64,000 nt of DNA from assembly GCF_002007115.1 (NCBI RefSeq), contig NZ_MVAD01000002.1, positions 1,116,001-1,180,000 of the forward strand. The letters run 5' to 3'. The stretch's first letter is position 1; each line of letters starts with the position of its first letter. Under the pieces are notes generated by a model. That model saw only the letters and a program-made list of their open reading frames with translations, made no database searches and had not been told where the DNA came from. The stretch comes from Massilia sp. KIM (GTDB taxonomy: Bacteria; Pseudomonadota; Gammaproteobacteria; Burkholderiales; Burkholderiaceae_D). The position numbers and the translations under genes are program-made. This document shows, in pieces, positions 48,857 to 57,090 of this stretch.

Positions 48857-49247
48857 GGTAAAACCGGTGGCGCGTGCGGGGATAATCATCATCGTCGGCG
48901 AAGAAGCCCGGAATGGTTTAGGGGGTGTGAAGCGAGCTTGTATAAGCGCTAACACCCAATCGATTTTGCAGGTTTGGCAAGGCAGGCGCTAGTAGCGTTG
49001 CTGGACTTGCTGTGTTGCGCGAACTGGAACGCCGCCGCCCCGACGGCCGGTGCGGCGCGTTCGGGGACTTGAAAAGGAAAGCGGATGGTGGAGGCAAGCC
49101 TGGACGGACGATGGGACCCGCCGTGGTCCTGGTGGGGGAGGCCGTGGTGACCGCGCCCGTCTCCAGGCGCCTCGGCGTCTGGGCAGGCCTTCGGTATAGT
49201 GGCGTGCATCGTTCATCGCGCCGCGCCGCGCCACCGGGAGCATCGTA
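48857..49247. other. Non-coding spacer
   Basis: No gene is supported. A single AGCGCT-centred stretch at 48941-48954 (TATAAGCGCTAACA) resembles one arm of the LacI-type operator at 9103, but no sugar gene is near. No repeats or terminator are clear. Confidence 0.5.
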
Positions 49248-50162
49248 GTGGATATCGAAGAGTTGCAGACCTTCGTCGAAGTCGCCGACGCGGGGGGCAT
49301 TTCGCCGGCCGCCCTCCGGCTGGGCGTGTCCAAATCCATCGTCAGCCGGCGGCTGGCGCGGATCGAGGCGGAGCTGGGCATCCAGCTACTGTCGCGCACC
49401 ACGCGAGGCGCCTCGCTGACCGAAGCCGGCGCCGCCTTCCGCGACTACGCGGCGCGCGCCTGCGCCGAGATCGCCCAGGCCAAGGAAACCATCGTGCCCG
49501 AAGGAGAGCTGTGCGGGCGCCTGCGCGTGGCCGTGCCGCTGTCCTTCGGGCCGACCCATTTCGCGCCCGTGCTGGCCGAGATGGCGCGGCTCCACCCTCA
49601 ATTGCACATCCACACCTGCTACAGCGACAGGCTGGTCGATCTCGTCACCGAAGGCTACGATTGCGCGATCCGGCTCGGCTTCCTGCACGATTCCAACCTG
49701 ATGGCGCGGCGCGTCGGGCCGCTGCATGGGGCCGTGGTCGCGAGTCCCGCCTATATCGCGGCGCACGGCGCCCCCGAGACGCCGGACCAGCTGCTCGCCC
49801 ACGAAGCCCTGATGCAGGCCGCCGAGTCCTGGCACTTCATGGATGGCGACAGGATCGTGTCGATCCGCCCCCAGGGGCGCTTCAAGGCGGACAACGGCAT
49901 CGCACTGGTGGCGGCCGCGGTGGCGGGACTGGGCGTCGGCTACCTGCCGGTCGGCCTGATGCTCGAGCACCTGGATTCGGGCGCCCTGGTTCCCGTCATG
50001 ACGCGCTATCCGATACCACAGGCGGGCGTGTATGTGGTGCGGGCCCCGAGCCAGCATCCGGCGCGTAAGATCCGGGTCCTGACCGAGCTCCTGATCGCCT
50101 ACTTCGAGTCCGATCCGCCCATGTCCCGCAACTGGCCGCATTCCCAGCCCGCCCGGGCTTAA
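49248..50162 (+). CDS. LysR-family transcriptional regulator
   Basis: This is a 304-residue protein starting with GTG (49248), with CGGGAG about eight bases upstream. The winged HTH reads MDIEELQTFVEVADAGGISPAALRLGVSKSIVSRRLARIEAELGIQLLSRTTRGASLTEAG, followed by the two-lobed effector domain of the CrgA-type branch. It is 30 bases before the pirin gene on the same strand. LysR-pirin pairs of this kind are common in proteobacteria, and the regulator probably controls the pirin gene. Confidence 0.92.
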   Translation: MDIEELQTFVEVADAGGISPAALRLGVSKSIVSRRLARIEAELGIQLLSRTTRGASLTEAGAAFRDYAARACAEIAQAKETIVPEGELCGRLRVAVPLSFGPTHFAPVLAEMARLHPQLHIHTCYSDRLVDLVTEGYDCAIRLGFLHDSNLMARRVGPLHGAVVASPAYIAAHGAPETPDQLLAHEALMQAAESWHFMDGDRIVSIRPQGRFKADNGIALVAAAVAGLGVGYLPVGLMLEHLDSGALVPVMTRYPIPQAGVYVVRAPSQHPARKIRVLTELLIAYFESDPPMSRNWPHSQPARA

Positions 50163-50192
50163 CGTTCATCACACCACGGAGCACAAGACATC

Positions 50193-51089
50193 ATGATTGA
50201 GATGGTCATCGAGCAGCGACGCCGCAGCCTCGGCAACAGTTTCGAGGTCGGCCGCGTGCTGCCCTACGCGAAGCGGCGCATGGTCGGCCCCTTCATCTTC
50301 TTCGACCATATCGGGCCGCTCGACCTGGCGCCGGGCGTAGGCCGCGAGGTCGACGTGCGCGCCCATCCGCACATCGGCCTGTCGACCGTGACCTACCTGT
50401 TCTCCGGCGAGATCATGCACCGCGACAGCCTCGGCTACGAACTGCCGGTGCGCCCGCACGAGGTCAACTGGATGACGGCCGGCAGCGGCATCACGCACAG
50501 CGAGCGCTTCGAGCATGCGCGCGCCCACGGCGACCACCTGCACGGGATCCAGGCCTGGGTCGCGCTGCCCGACGGGATGGAGGAGATCGCCCCTTCGTTC
50601 TCGCACCACTCCGGCGCCGACCTGCCGCAGTGGCAGGAGGGCGGCGTGAGCGGCCAGCTGATCGCCGGCAGCGCCTACGGCCTGACGGCGGGCGTGTCGA
50701 CCCATTCGCCGCTGTTCTACGCCCACCTCGACATGCAGCCGGGATCGACCGCCGGCATCCCCGCCGGCCACAAGGAGCGCGCGCTCTACGTCGCCAGCGG
50801 TTCGGTGGAGGTGGGCGGCATGCGCCACGAGAGCGGCCGCATGCTGGTGCTGGGCGAGCGCGCCTCGCGCGTGCGCGCGCTGGAGCATGCGACCGTCATG
50901 GTGCTGGGTGGGGAGCCGATCGGCGAGCGCCACCTGTACTGGAACTTCGTGTCGTCCTCCAAGGACCGGCTGGCGCAGGCGGCGGCGGACTGGAAGGCTG
51001 GCCGGATGAAGCTGCCGGATGCGGACGACCAGGAGTTCGTGCCGCTGCCGGACGCGCCGCCGCCGCCCGTGGCCTCACACGCCGTCTAG
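50193..51089 (+). CDS. Pirin-family protein
   Basis: This is a 298-residue bicupin protein. The N-terminal cupin has [26 protein letters not shown]-type pattern (here [13 protein letters not shown]), then [15 protein letters not shown], giving the metal ligands two His, His and Glu. The C-terminal cupin (about 160-270) is less conserved. Pirins bind Fe and some have quercetinase activity; the substrate is unknown. It ends in a Pro-rich tail that overlaps the convergent MaoC gene by 15 bases. Confidence 0.92.
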   Translation: [298 protein letters not shown]

Positions 51090-51902
51090 CGCCGCGCCCT
51101 CGACGGCGATCCGTTCGCCGCAGACGGCGGCGAAGGCGCCGTCCGCGGCGTCCAGGAACAGTGTCAGCTCGGACCCGAGCGCGACCGGCTGGCGGAAGCG
51201 GCAGCGCAGCCGCGCGACCGCGCGCCCGGTCTCGGCCTCGATCCGCGCACAGGCCGCCGCCATCGTGTGGGCGCCGTGGATGATCGGCGAGCGCATGCCC
51301 ATCAGGCGCGCCGACCACGGCCACAGGTGGATCGGGTTCCAGTCGCCCGACAGGGCGGCGTAGCGCCGGCCCGCGTCCGGGGCGAGTAGCCAGCGGCCGA
51401 TCTCGCGGCCGGGCGGCGCGGCGGGCTGGGGCGCGCCGCCTTCGCGGCGGGCGCCGCGCCGCACCAGGTAGGTGCTGGCGCAGCTGAACACCAGCCGCTC
51501 GCGGTCCAGCGCGCGCGTCTCCAGCAGCGCGTGGACGGCGCCATTGGGCGCGGGCTCCTGCATGCGCAGCTCCGTCACCAGGTCCAGCGCTTGCCCCGGC
51601 TCGACCGTGGCGTGCAGGCGCAAGTCGTTGTCGATGTGGATCAGGCCGGGAATCCGGAAGGGCAGCGGACGGTCCAGCATCGCGGCCAGCTGGGCGCGCT
51701 GGGCGATCAGGTAGAGGTAGGGCAGGGGAAGGTGCTCGCCCTTGATGCCGAAGGCGGCGCGATAGCGGCGCACGTGGCCGGCGTCGATGCGCGCAAGCCG
51801 GTAGCCGGCGCTGAACCCGGCCTGGGCCTGGGGCGAAGGACGCTTGAACAGGGCGCGCAGCAGCAGGGGCGCGCCCACATGTGGAAGGGGCGGAAAGCTC
51901 AT
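51075..51902 (-). CDS. MaoC-like dehydratase
   Basis: This is a 275-residue protein of the hotdog type with two repeats: an N-terminal half for acyl binding and a C-terminal MaoC half. The hydratase motif is YAALSGDWNPIHLWPWSARLMGMRSPIIHGAHTMA, with the catalytic Asp and His. It should act on 2-enoyl-CoA or similar. The final 15 bases overlap the end of the pirin gene, and the other end lies 49 bases from the cphA stop. Confidence 0.88.
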   Translation of the reverse strand: MSFPPLPHVGAPLLLRALFKRPSPQAQAGFSAGYRLARIDAGHVRRYRAAFGIKGEHLPLPYLYLIAQRAQLAAMLDRPLPFRIPGLIHIDNDLRLHATVEPGQALDLVTELRMQEPAPNGAVHALLETRALDRERLVFSCASTYLVRRGARREGGAPQPAAPPGREIGRWLLAPDAGRRYAALSGDWNPIHLWPWSARLMGMRSPIIHGAHTMAAACARIEAETGRAVARLRCRFRQPVALGSELTLFLDAADGAFAAVCGERIAVEGAALDGV

Positions 51903-51951
51903 CCCCGCAAGGATAACGCTTTCCGCCCCGGGCGGGAAAGGCGAAGGCGGG

Positions 51952-54534
51952 TCAGGCCGCGGCCTTCGACTCCGCGATGCGCTTGGTGATGTGGGCCAGG
52001 GCCTCGTCGACCTGGTCGATCAGGATCAGGCACAGGTCGCCCGGCTGCAGGCGCTCGAGCGCGCGGTCGATCGCGACGAACTCGCCGTTGATCTCCTCGA
52101 CGTGGCTGGTGCGGGTGGCGCCATCCAGGCCCTTGCGCAGCAGCGCGATCACTTCGCCGTCCTCGCGGCCGCGCTGGCATTGGTCCTGGTAGAGCAGCAC
52201 GTCGTCGAACACCTTGCCCAGGATCTCGGTCTGCTGCGTGATGTCCTGGTCGCGGCGGTCGCCGGCGCCGCTGATCACCACCGAGCGGCGCTTGGCCGGC
52301 ATGCCCTGCACCGCGTTGCTGAGGGCGGCGATGGCGTCCGGGTTGTGGCCGTAGTCGGCGATCACGGTGGCGCCGCGATAGTCGAACACGTTGAAGCGGC
52401 CGGGCGCGTTGTCGCTTTCGCCCACGAAGGTGCGCAGGCCGGCGCGGATGGTGTCCCAGGCGGTGCCCACGCCCCAGGCGGCGGCCACCGAGGCCATCAC
52501 GTTCTCGACCTGGAAGCCGACCGTGCCGTTGCGGGTGATCGGCACTTCCGACAGCGGGATGCGCATCTCGAACTTGCCCTGGGCGGCCACCAGGTGGCCG
52601 TCCTCCACGAACACCACGCGGCGGCCCTGGGCGCGGTGCATCGACAGCACCGGGGTGTTGACGTCCTGGGCGAAGAAGGTGACGTCGCCGCGGGTGACCT
52701 CGGCCATCGCCGCCACCACCGGGTCGGCGGCGTTCAGCACGGCCATGCCCTTGTCGGCCACGTTCTGGACGATCACGCGCTTGAGCACCGCCAGGTCCTC
52801 GAGCGTGGTGATGTAGTTCAGGCCGAGGTGGTCGCCGGCGCCGATGTTGGTCACCACCGCCACCTGGCAGCGGTCGAAGGCCAGGCCTTCGCGCAGCAGG
52901 CCGCCGCGCGCGGTCTCGAACACGGCCGCGTCCACGTCCGGGTGCAGCAGCACGTTGCGCGCGCTGCGCGGGCCGCTGCAGTCGCCGCTGTCGATGCGGC
53001 GGCCTTCGATGTAGACGCCGTCGGTGTTGGTCATGCCGGTGCGCAGGCCCGATGCGGTGAGCAGGTGGGCGATCAGGCGCACGGTGGTGGTCTTGCCGTT
53101 GGTGCCGGTCACCGCCACCACCGGGATGCGGCCGTCGTCGCCGTCCTCGAACAGGGTGTCGATGATGGCTTCGCCGATCGGACGGCTCTTGCCGAAGGAG
53201 GGCGAGAGGTGCATGCGCAGGCCGGGCGCGGCGTTGACTTCGACGATGCCGCCGTTCAGCTCCTCAATGGGCTTGAGCACGCTGTCGCACACCAGGTCGA
53301 CGCCGCAGATGTCCAGGCCCACCATGTGGGCGGCGGCGATGGCGCGCGCCGCGACTTCCGGATGGACGTCGTCGGTGACGTCGGTGGCCGAGCCGCCGGT
53401 CGACAGGTTGGCGTTGTTGCGCAGGACCACGCGCTGGCCCACGGCCGGCACCGACTCGGCGTTCAGGCCCTGCTTGGCCAGGGTGCCCAGGGCGATGTCG
53501 TCGAAGCGGATCTTGGTCAGCGAGGTCGCGTGGCCGTCGCCGCGGCGCGGGTCGCGGTTGACCTGCTCCACCAGCTGGCGCACGGTCTGCCTGCCGTCGC
53601 CCACCACCTGGGGCGGATCGCGGCGCGCGGCGGCCACCAGCTTGTCGCCGATCACCAGCAGGCGGTAGTCGTGGCCCGGCAGGTAGCGCTCGACCATGAT
53701 CTCGTCGCGGAATTCGCTGGCGGCATGGAAGCCCGCGGTGAGCTGCTCCTTGGTGGTGACGTTGACCGTCACGCCCTTGCCCTGGTTGCCGTCCTTGGGC
53801 TTGATCACGACCGGCAGGCCGATCTCCTGGGCCGCCAGCCAGGCGTCCTCGGGGTCGCTCACGGTGCGGCCGTGCGGCACCGGCACGCCGGCGGCGTCGA
53901 GCAGCTTCTTGGTCAGTTCCTTGTCCTGGGCGATCGACTCGGCGATGGCGCCGGTGGCGTCGATCTCGGCGGCCTGGATGCGGCGCTGGCGGCTGCCCCA
54001 GCCGAACATCACCAGGCTGCCTTCGGTCAGGCGGCGGTAGGGGATGTTGCGGGCCAGCGCGGCCTGCACGATGGCGCCGGTCGAGGGGCCGAGGCGCACG
54101 TCCTCGTCGAGTTCGCGCAGGCGGGCCAGGGCGCCGGCCAGGTCGAAGGGCTGGTCGGCCAGGGTCGCCTTGATCAGCTCCTGAGCCAGGTCCAGGGCCA
54201 GGCGGCCGACGTCTTCCTCGGTGTATTCGACCACCACCTGGTAGATGCCACGGTCGATGGTGGCGGTGGTGCGGCTGAAGGTGACCGGGCAGCCGGCTTC
54301 GGCCTGCAGGGCCAGGGCCGCCAGTTCCAGCACCTGGGCCATCGGGATTTTGTCGTCATGGCCCATCGGCTGCAGGTGGCCGATCTGGGGGAAGCGGGCG
54401 CGCAGGCGCTTTTCGAAGTCGGGCAGGGCGCCGACCGATTCTTCCTCCGGGGTGCAGGAGACGATCGCCTCCACCGAAGTGTGGTGGCTCCAGAGGTTGG
54501 GGCCTCGCAGGGCCCGTACGCGTGATACTTCCAT
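51952..54534 (-). CDS. cphA: Cyanophycin synthetase CphA with intact Mur-ligase P-loop
   Basis: This is an 860-residue enzyme that polymerises Asp and Arg into multi-L-arginyl-poly-L-aspartate. N domain about 1-160, ATP-grasp domain about 210-475 (VVIKPKDGNQGKGV, VDLVCDSVLKPIEELNGGIVEVNAAPGL), then the Mur-ligase-like domain with an intact P-loop VAVTGTNGKTTTVRLIAHLL. The Mur domain closes with YGHNPDAI and GAGDRRD. The N-domain metal motif H-x-x-E-H seen in the second copy is lost: the corresponding residues are Q67, E70, L71 and A75. It lies 79 bases downstream of the second synthetase gene on the same strand, so they form an operon. See the linked finding. Confidence 0.96.
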   Translation of the reverse strand: MEVSRVRALRGPNLWSHHTSVEAIVSCTPEEESVGALPDFEKRLRARFPQIGHLQPMGHDDKIPMAQVLELAALALQAEAGCPVTFSRTTATIDRGIYQVVVEYTEEDVGRLALDLAQELIKATLADQPFDLAGALARLRELDEDVRLGPSTGAIVQAALARNIPYRRLTEGSLVMFGWGSRQRRIQAAEIDATGAIAESIAQDKELTKKLLDAAGVPVPHGRTVSDPEDAWLAAQEIGLPVVIKPKDGNQGKGVTVNVTTKEQLTAGFHAASEFRDEIMVERYLPGHDYRLLVIGDKLVAAARRDPPQVVGDGRQTVRQLVEQVNRDPRRGDGHATSLTKIRFDDIALGTLAKQGLNAESVPAVGQRVVLRNNANLSTGGSATDVTDDVHPEVAARAIAAAHMVGLDICGVDLVCDSVLKPIEELNGGIVEVNAAPGLRMHLSPSFGKSRPIGEAIIDTLFEDGDDGRIPVVAVTGTNGKTTTVRLIAHLLTASGLRTGMTNTDGVYIEGRRIDSGDCSGPRSARNVLLHPDVDAAVFETARGGLLREGLAFDRCQVAVVTNIGAGDHLGLNYITTLEDLAVLKRVIVQNVADKGMAVLNAADPVVAAMAEVTRGDVTFFAQDVNTPVLSMHRAQGRRVVFVEDGHLVAAQGKFEMRIPLSEVPITRNGTVGFQVENVMASVAAAWGVGTAWDTIRAGLRTFVGESDNAPGRFNVFDYRGATVIADYGHNPDAIAALSNAVQGMPAKRRSVVISGAGDRRDQDITQQTEILGKVFDDVLLYQDQCQRGREDGEVIALLRKGLDGATRTSHVEEINGEFVAIDRALERLQPGDLCLILIDQVDEALAHITKRIAESKAAA

Positions 54535-54613
54535 AAACCGTCAGTCCTTTCGCGGGCCGCCCCGCCGGGTGGGCGGGGCCGGCCATGGCCCGGCGCGCCG
54601 GGCCGTTGTTCTA

Positions 54614-56791
54614 TCAGTGATTCGCTTTCTTCGGGGTGGCATCAAAAGCGCGCAGGCCGCCGCAGATCAGGTCCGAGGGCACGCCCAGCGCCCAGGCCGC
54701 GGCCACCGCCGCCAGCACGTTTTCGGGGTGCTTGACGGTGGAGGGCTTCATCTTCGCCAGTTCCAGCAGCGGGGTTTCCTGCTCGCCCTCGGCCAGCACG
54801 ATACGGCCTTCACGCGCGAACACCACCCGCTCGCCGCTCGCGCGGTGCGCCGCCAGGATGGCGTTGCGCTCGTCTTCCGCGTAGAAGATCACGCGGCCGT
54901 CGCTCAGCTCGGCCAGCGCCGCCACCGCCTCGTCGGCGGCGTTCAGCACGGCCGCGCCCTGCGGCAGGATCACGTCGACCTGGCTGCGGATCACGTTGCG
55001 CATCGCGTCCTGGTCGCGGATGTGGAACTCGTGCACGTCCTCGATACCGTCCATGTCGGTGACCACGCCCACGGTGCAGCGGTCGTAGGGCAGGCCCTCG
55101 GCCAGGATCGAGCGCGCGTTCGACTCGAACACGGCGGTCTGCACGGTGCGGTTGATCAGGAGGCGCTGGCCGGCGTCGACGCCGGTGGAATCGCGGTTCG
55201 ACACCGCGCGCGCATCCAGGTACAGGCCTTCGCCGTTGGCCACGCCCACGTGCTTGCCGGTGATGTGGACCAGGCAGCCGATCAGGCGCGCGATCAGGCT
55301 GCCGCCCTTGGTGCCGGTCACGCCCACCACGGGGATGCGGCCGTCTTCCTCGGGCGCGAACAGGTGGGCGACGATAGCCTTGCCCACGTTGCGCGGGGTG
55401 CCGCTGGCCGGCTTGATGTGGGCCAGCAGGCCGGGGCTGGAATTGACTTCGATGATCGCGCCACGCTGCTCCTGCAGCGGACGCGAGATGTCTTCGCACA
55501 CCAGGTCGATGCCGGCGATGTCCAGGCCCACCACGCGCGCGGCCAGGGCGGCGGCGTGGGCGACTTCCGGGTGCACCAGGTCGGTGACGTCGTCGGCGAC
55601 GTTGCCGTTCAGCTGGATCAGCACCTTCTGGCCGGCCTGGGGCACCGAGTCCGGGGTGAGGCCCTGGCGCTTGAGGTCGAGCTGGATCTCTTCGCTTTCC
55701 TGGGGCTTGACCAGGCCGAGCGGGAACTCCTCGCTCTCGCCGCGGCGCGGGTCGATGTTGATCTGGGTCTCGCACAACTGGACCACGGTCTGCTTGCCGT
55801 CGCCGGTCACCCACAGCGATTCGCCGCGCGCGGCGGCCACCACCTCGCGGCCCACCACCAGCAGGCGGTGTTCGTTGCCGGTGATGAAGCGCTCGACCAG
55901 CACCGACTTGCTGTCGCCCTCGGCGGCGGCGATCGCATAGGCGGCCTTGACTTCGGCTTCCGTCATCAGGTTGAGCGAGACGCCGCGGCCATGGTTGCCG
56001 TCGATCGGCTTGACCGCGACCGGCAGGCCGATGTCCTGGGCTTCGTCCCAGGCGTCTTCCGGGCTGCGCGCGATCGCGCCTTCCGGCACCGGCACGCCGC
56101 AGGAGGCGAGCAGGGTCTTGGTCAGGTCCTTGTCGCTGGCGATGCCTTCGCCGATGGCGCTGGTGCGGTCGGTCTCGGCGGTCCAGATGCGGCGCTGGGC
56201 GGCGCCATGGCCGAGCTGGACCAGGTTGCCCTCGGTCAGGCGGATCGACGGGATCCCGCGCTCGGTGGCGGCGTCCACGATGTGGGCGGTCGAGGGGCCG
56301 AGGCAGTAGCGGTCCACCAGCTCGGTCAGGTGGGCGACGGTGGCCGGCAGGTCGAAGGGAGTGTCGTTGATGGCCGCCATCAGCAGGCGGTGGCCGGCTT
56401 CCAGGGCGGCGCGGCCGACCGTCTCGTCGCGGGTGCGGAAGGCCATCTTGTAGACCGCGTGCTCGCCGGTGGAGCGGGTCTTGCCGAAGCCGGTCTTCAT
56501 GCCGGCCAGGTTTTGCAGTTCAAGAACGATGTGCTCGAGGATGTGGCCGGCCCAGGTGCCGGATTCCAGGCGCTCGAGGAAGCCGCCGCGGTGGCCGACG
56601 CCGCAATGGTGCTCGATTAGGCCGGGCAGCAGGGCCGTCAGGCGCCCGTTGAAGCCGGGCAGCTTGTTCGAGGGGTAGTCCTCGAGCTCGCCGATGTCGA
56701 TCCAGGCCTCGATCACCGGGCGGTAGGTCCAGATGTTCGGTCCGCGCAGGTAGCTCACGCGGAGAAACTTGATGTCGTTCTTCTTGGTCAT
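54614..56791 (-). CDS. Second cyanophycin synthetase (CphA-prime), degenerate P-loop
   Basis: This is a 725-residue paralogue with the same N and ATP-grasp order as CphA. The ATP-grasp half is complete (VAVKPIDGNHGRGV, IDLVCEDISRPLQEQRGAIIEVNSSPGL). The Mur-ligase part has GVTGTKGGSLIARL where TGTNGKTT is expected, so nucleotide binding there should be lost, and the domain is shorter by about 135 residues at the C-terminus. Its N domain keeps GHILEHIVLELQ (H83, E86, H87, E91), a metal-binding motif. This resembles CphA2-type enzymes, which use one active site. It starts at ATG 56791 and is the first gene of the operon. Confidence 0.92.
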   Translation of the reverse strand: MTKKNDIKFLRVSYLRGPNIWTYRPVIEAWIDIGELEDYPSNKLPGFNGRLTALLPGLIEHHCGVGHRGGFLERLESGTWAGHILEHIVLELQNLAGMKTGFGKTRSTGEHAVYKMAFRTRDETVGRAALEAGHRLLMAAINDTPFDLPATVAHLTELVDRYCLGPSTAHIVDAATERGIPSIRLTEGNLVQLGHGAAQRRIWTAETDRTSAIGEGIASDKDLTKTLLASCGVPVPEGAIARSPEDAWDEAQDIGLPVAVKPIDGNHGRGVSLNLMTEAEVKAAYAIAAAEGDSKSVLVERFITGNEHRLLVVGREVVAAARGESLWVTGDGKQTVVQLCETQINIDPRRGESEEFPLGLVKPQESEEIQLDLKRQGLTPDSVPQAGQKVLIQLNGNVADDVTDLVHPEVAHAAALAARVVGLDIAGIDLVCEDISRPLQEQRGAIIEVNSSPGLLAHIKPASGTPRNVGKAIVAHLFAPEEDGRIPVVGVTGTKGGSLIARLIGCLVHITGKHVGVANGEGLYLDARAVSNRDSTGVDAGQRLLINRTVQTAVFESNARSILAEGLPYDRCTVGVVTDMDGIEDVHEFHIRDQDAMRNVIRSQVDVILPQGAAVLNAADEAVAALAELSDGRVIFYAEDERNAILAAHRASGERVVFAREGRIVLAEGEQETPLLELAKMKPSTVKHPENVLAAVAAAWALGVPSDLICGGLRAFDATPKKANH

Positions 56792-56896
56792 TTAACAATA
56801 TCTTAGTCCGCCACGCCCGTTCGCGTACCTGGACAAATGCCTTATCCTGTAACGCGCGACCGGCCGCTGTCCGCCGCGCGCATCATGTATACTTCT

Positions 56897-56916
56897 GCGG
56901 TAACGAAGATTACCGC
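56897..56916. promoter_or_regulatory. Inverted repeat in the divergent cyanophycin promoter region
   Basis: GCGGTAA-CGAAGA-TTACCGC has two perfect 7-base arms. It lies between the divergent cphA operon and the ABC transporter gene, about 175 bases before the latter, next to a TGTATACT -10-like stretch. It may be an operator for a shared regulator. Confidence 0.5.
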
Positions 56917-57090
56917 GCCGCAACCTTTTCTGCCAGTATCGCCCCTTGTCATCCAAAGGATACCCAAGAACGTTATAGCGCTCTGTGGAGCGTTTCACGC
57001 AGCGACGCACTGGACAGCCCTATTTGTGCCTTGCGAGCCGGCCGTCTGCTCCCCCTCACCAGAAACTTTGCCTGATCTCGGGCGCAATAC

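Noticed and set aside
48941..48954. A second LacI-type operator (TATAAGCGCTAACA)
   Set aside because: Only one arm fits. No sugar gene or LacI gene is beside it.
51844..54525. An 893-codon open frame antisense to cphA
   Set aside because: Low-complexity translation rich in Val, Ala, His and Gly with no motifs. It is the mirror of a GC-rich real gene that has all cyanophycin synthetase motifs.
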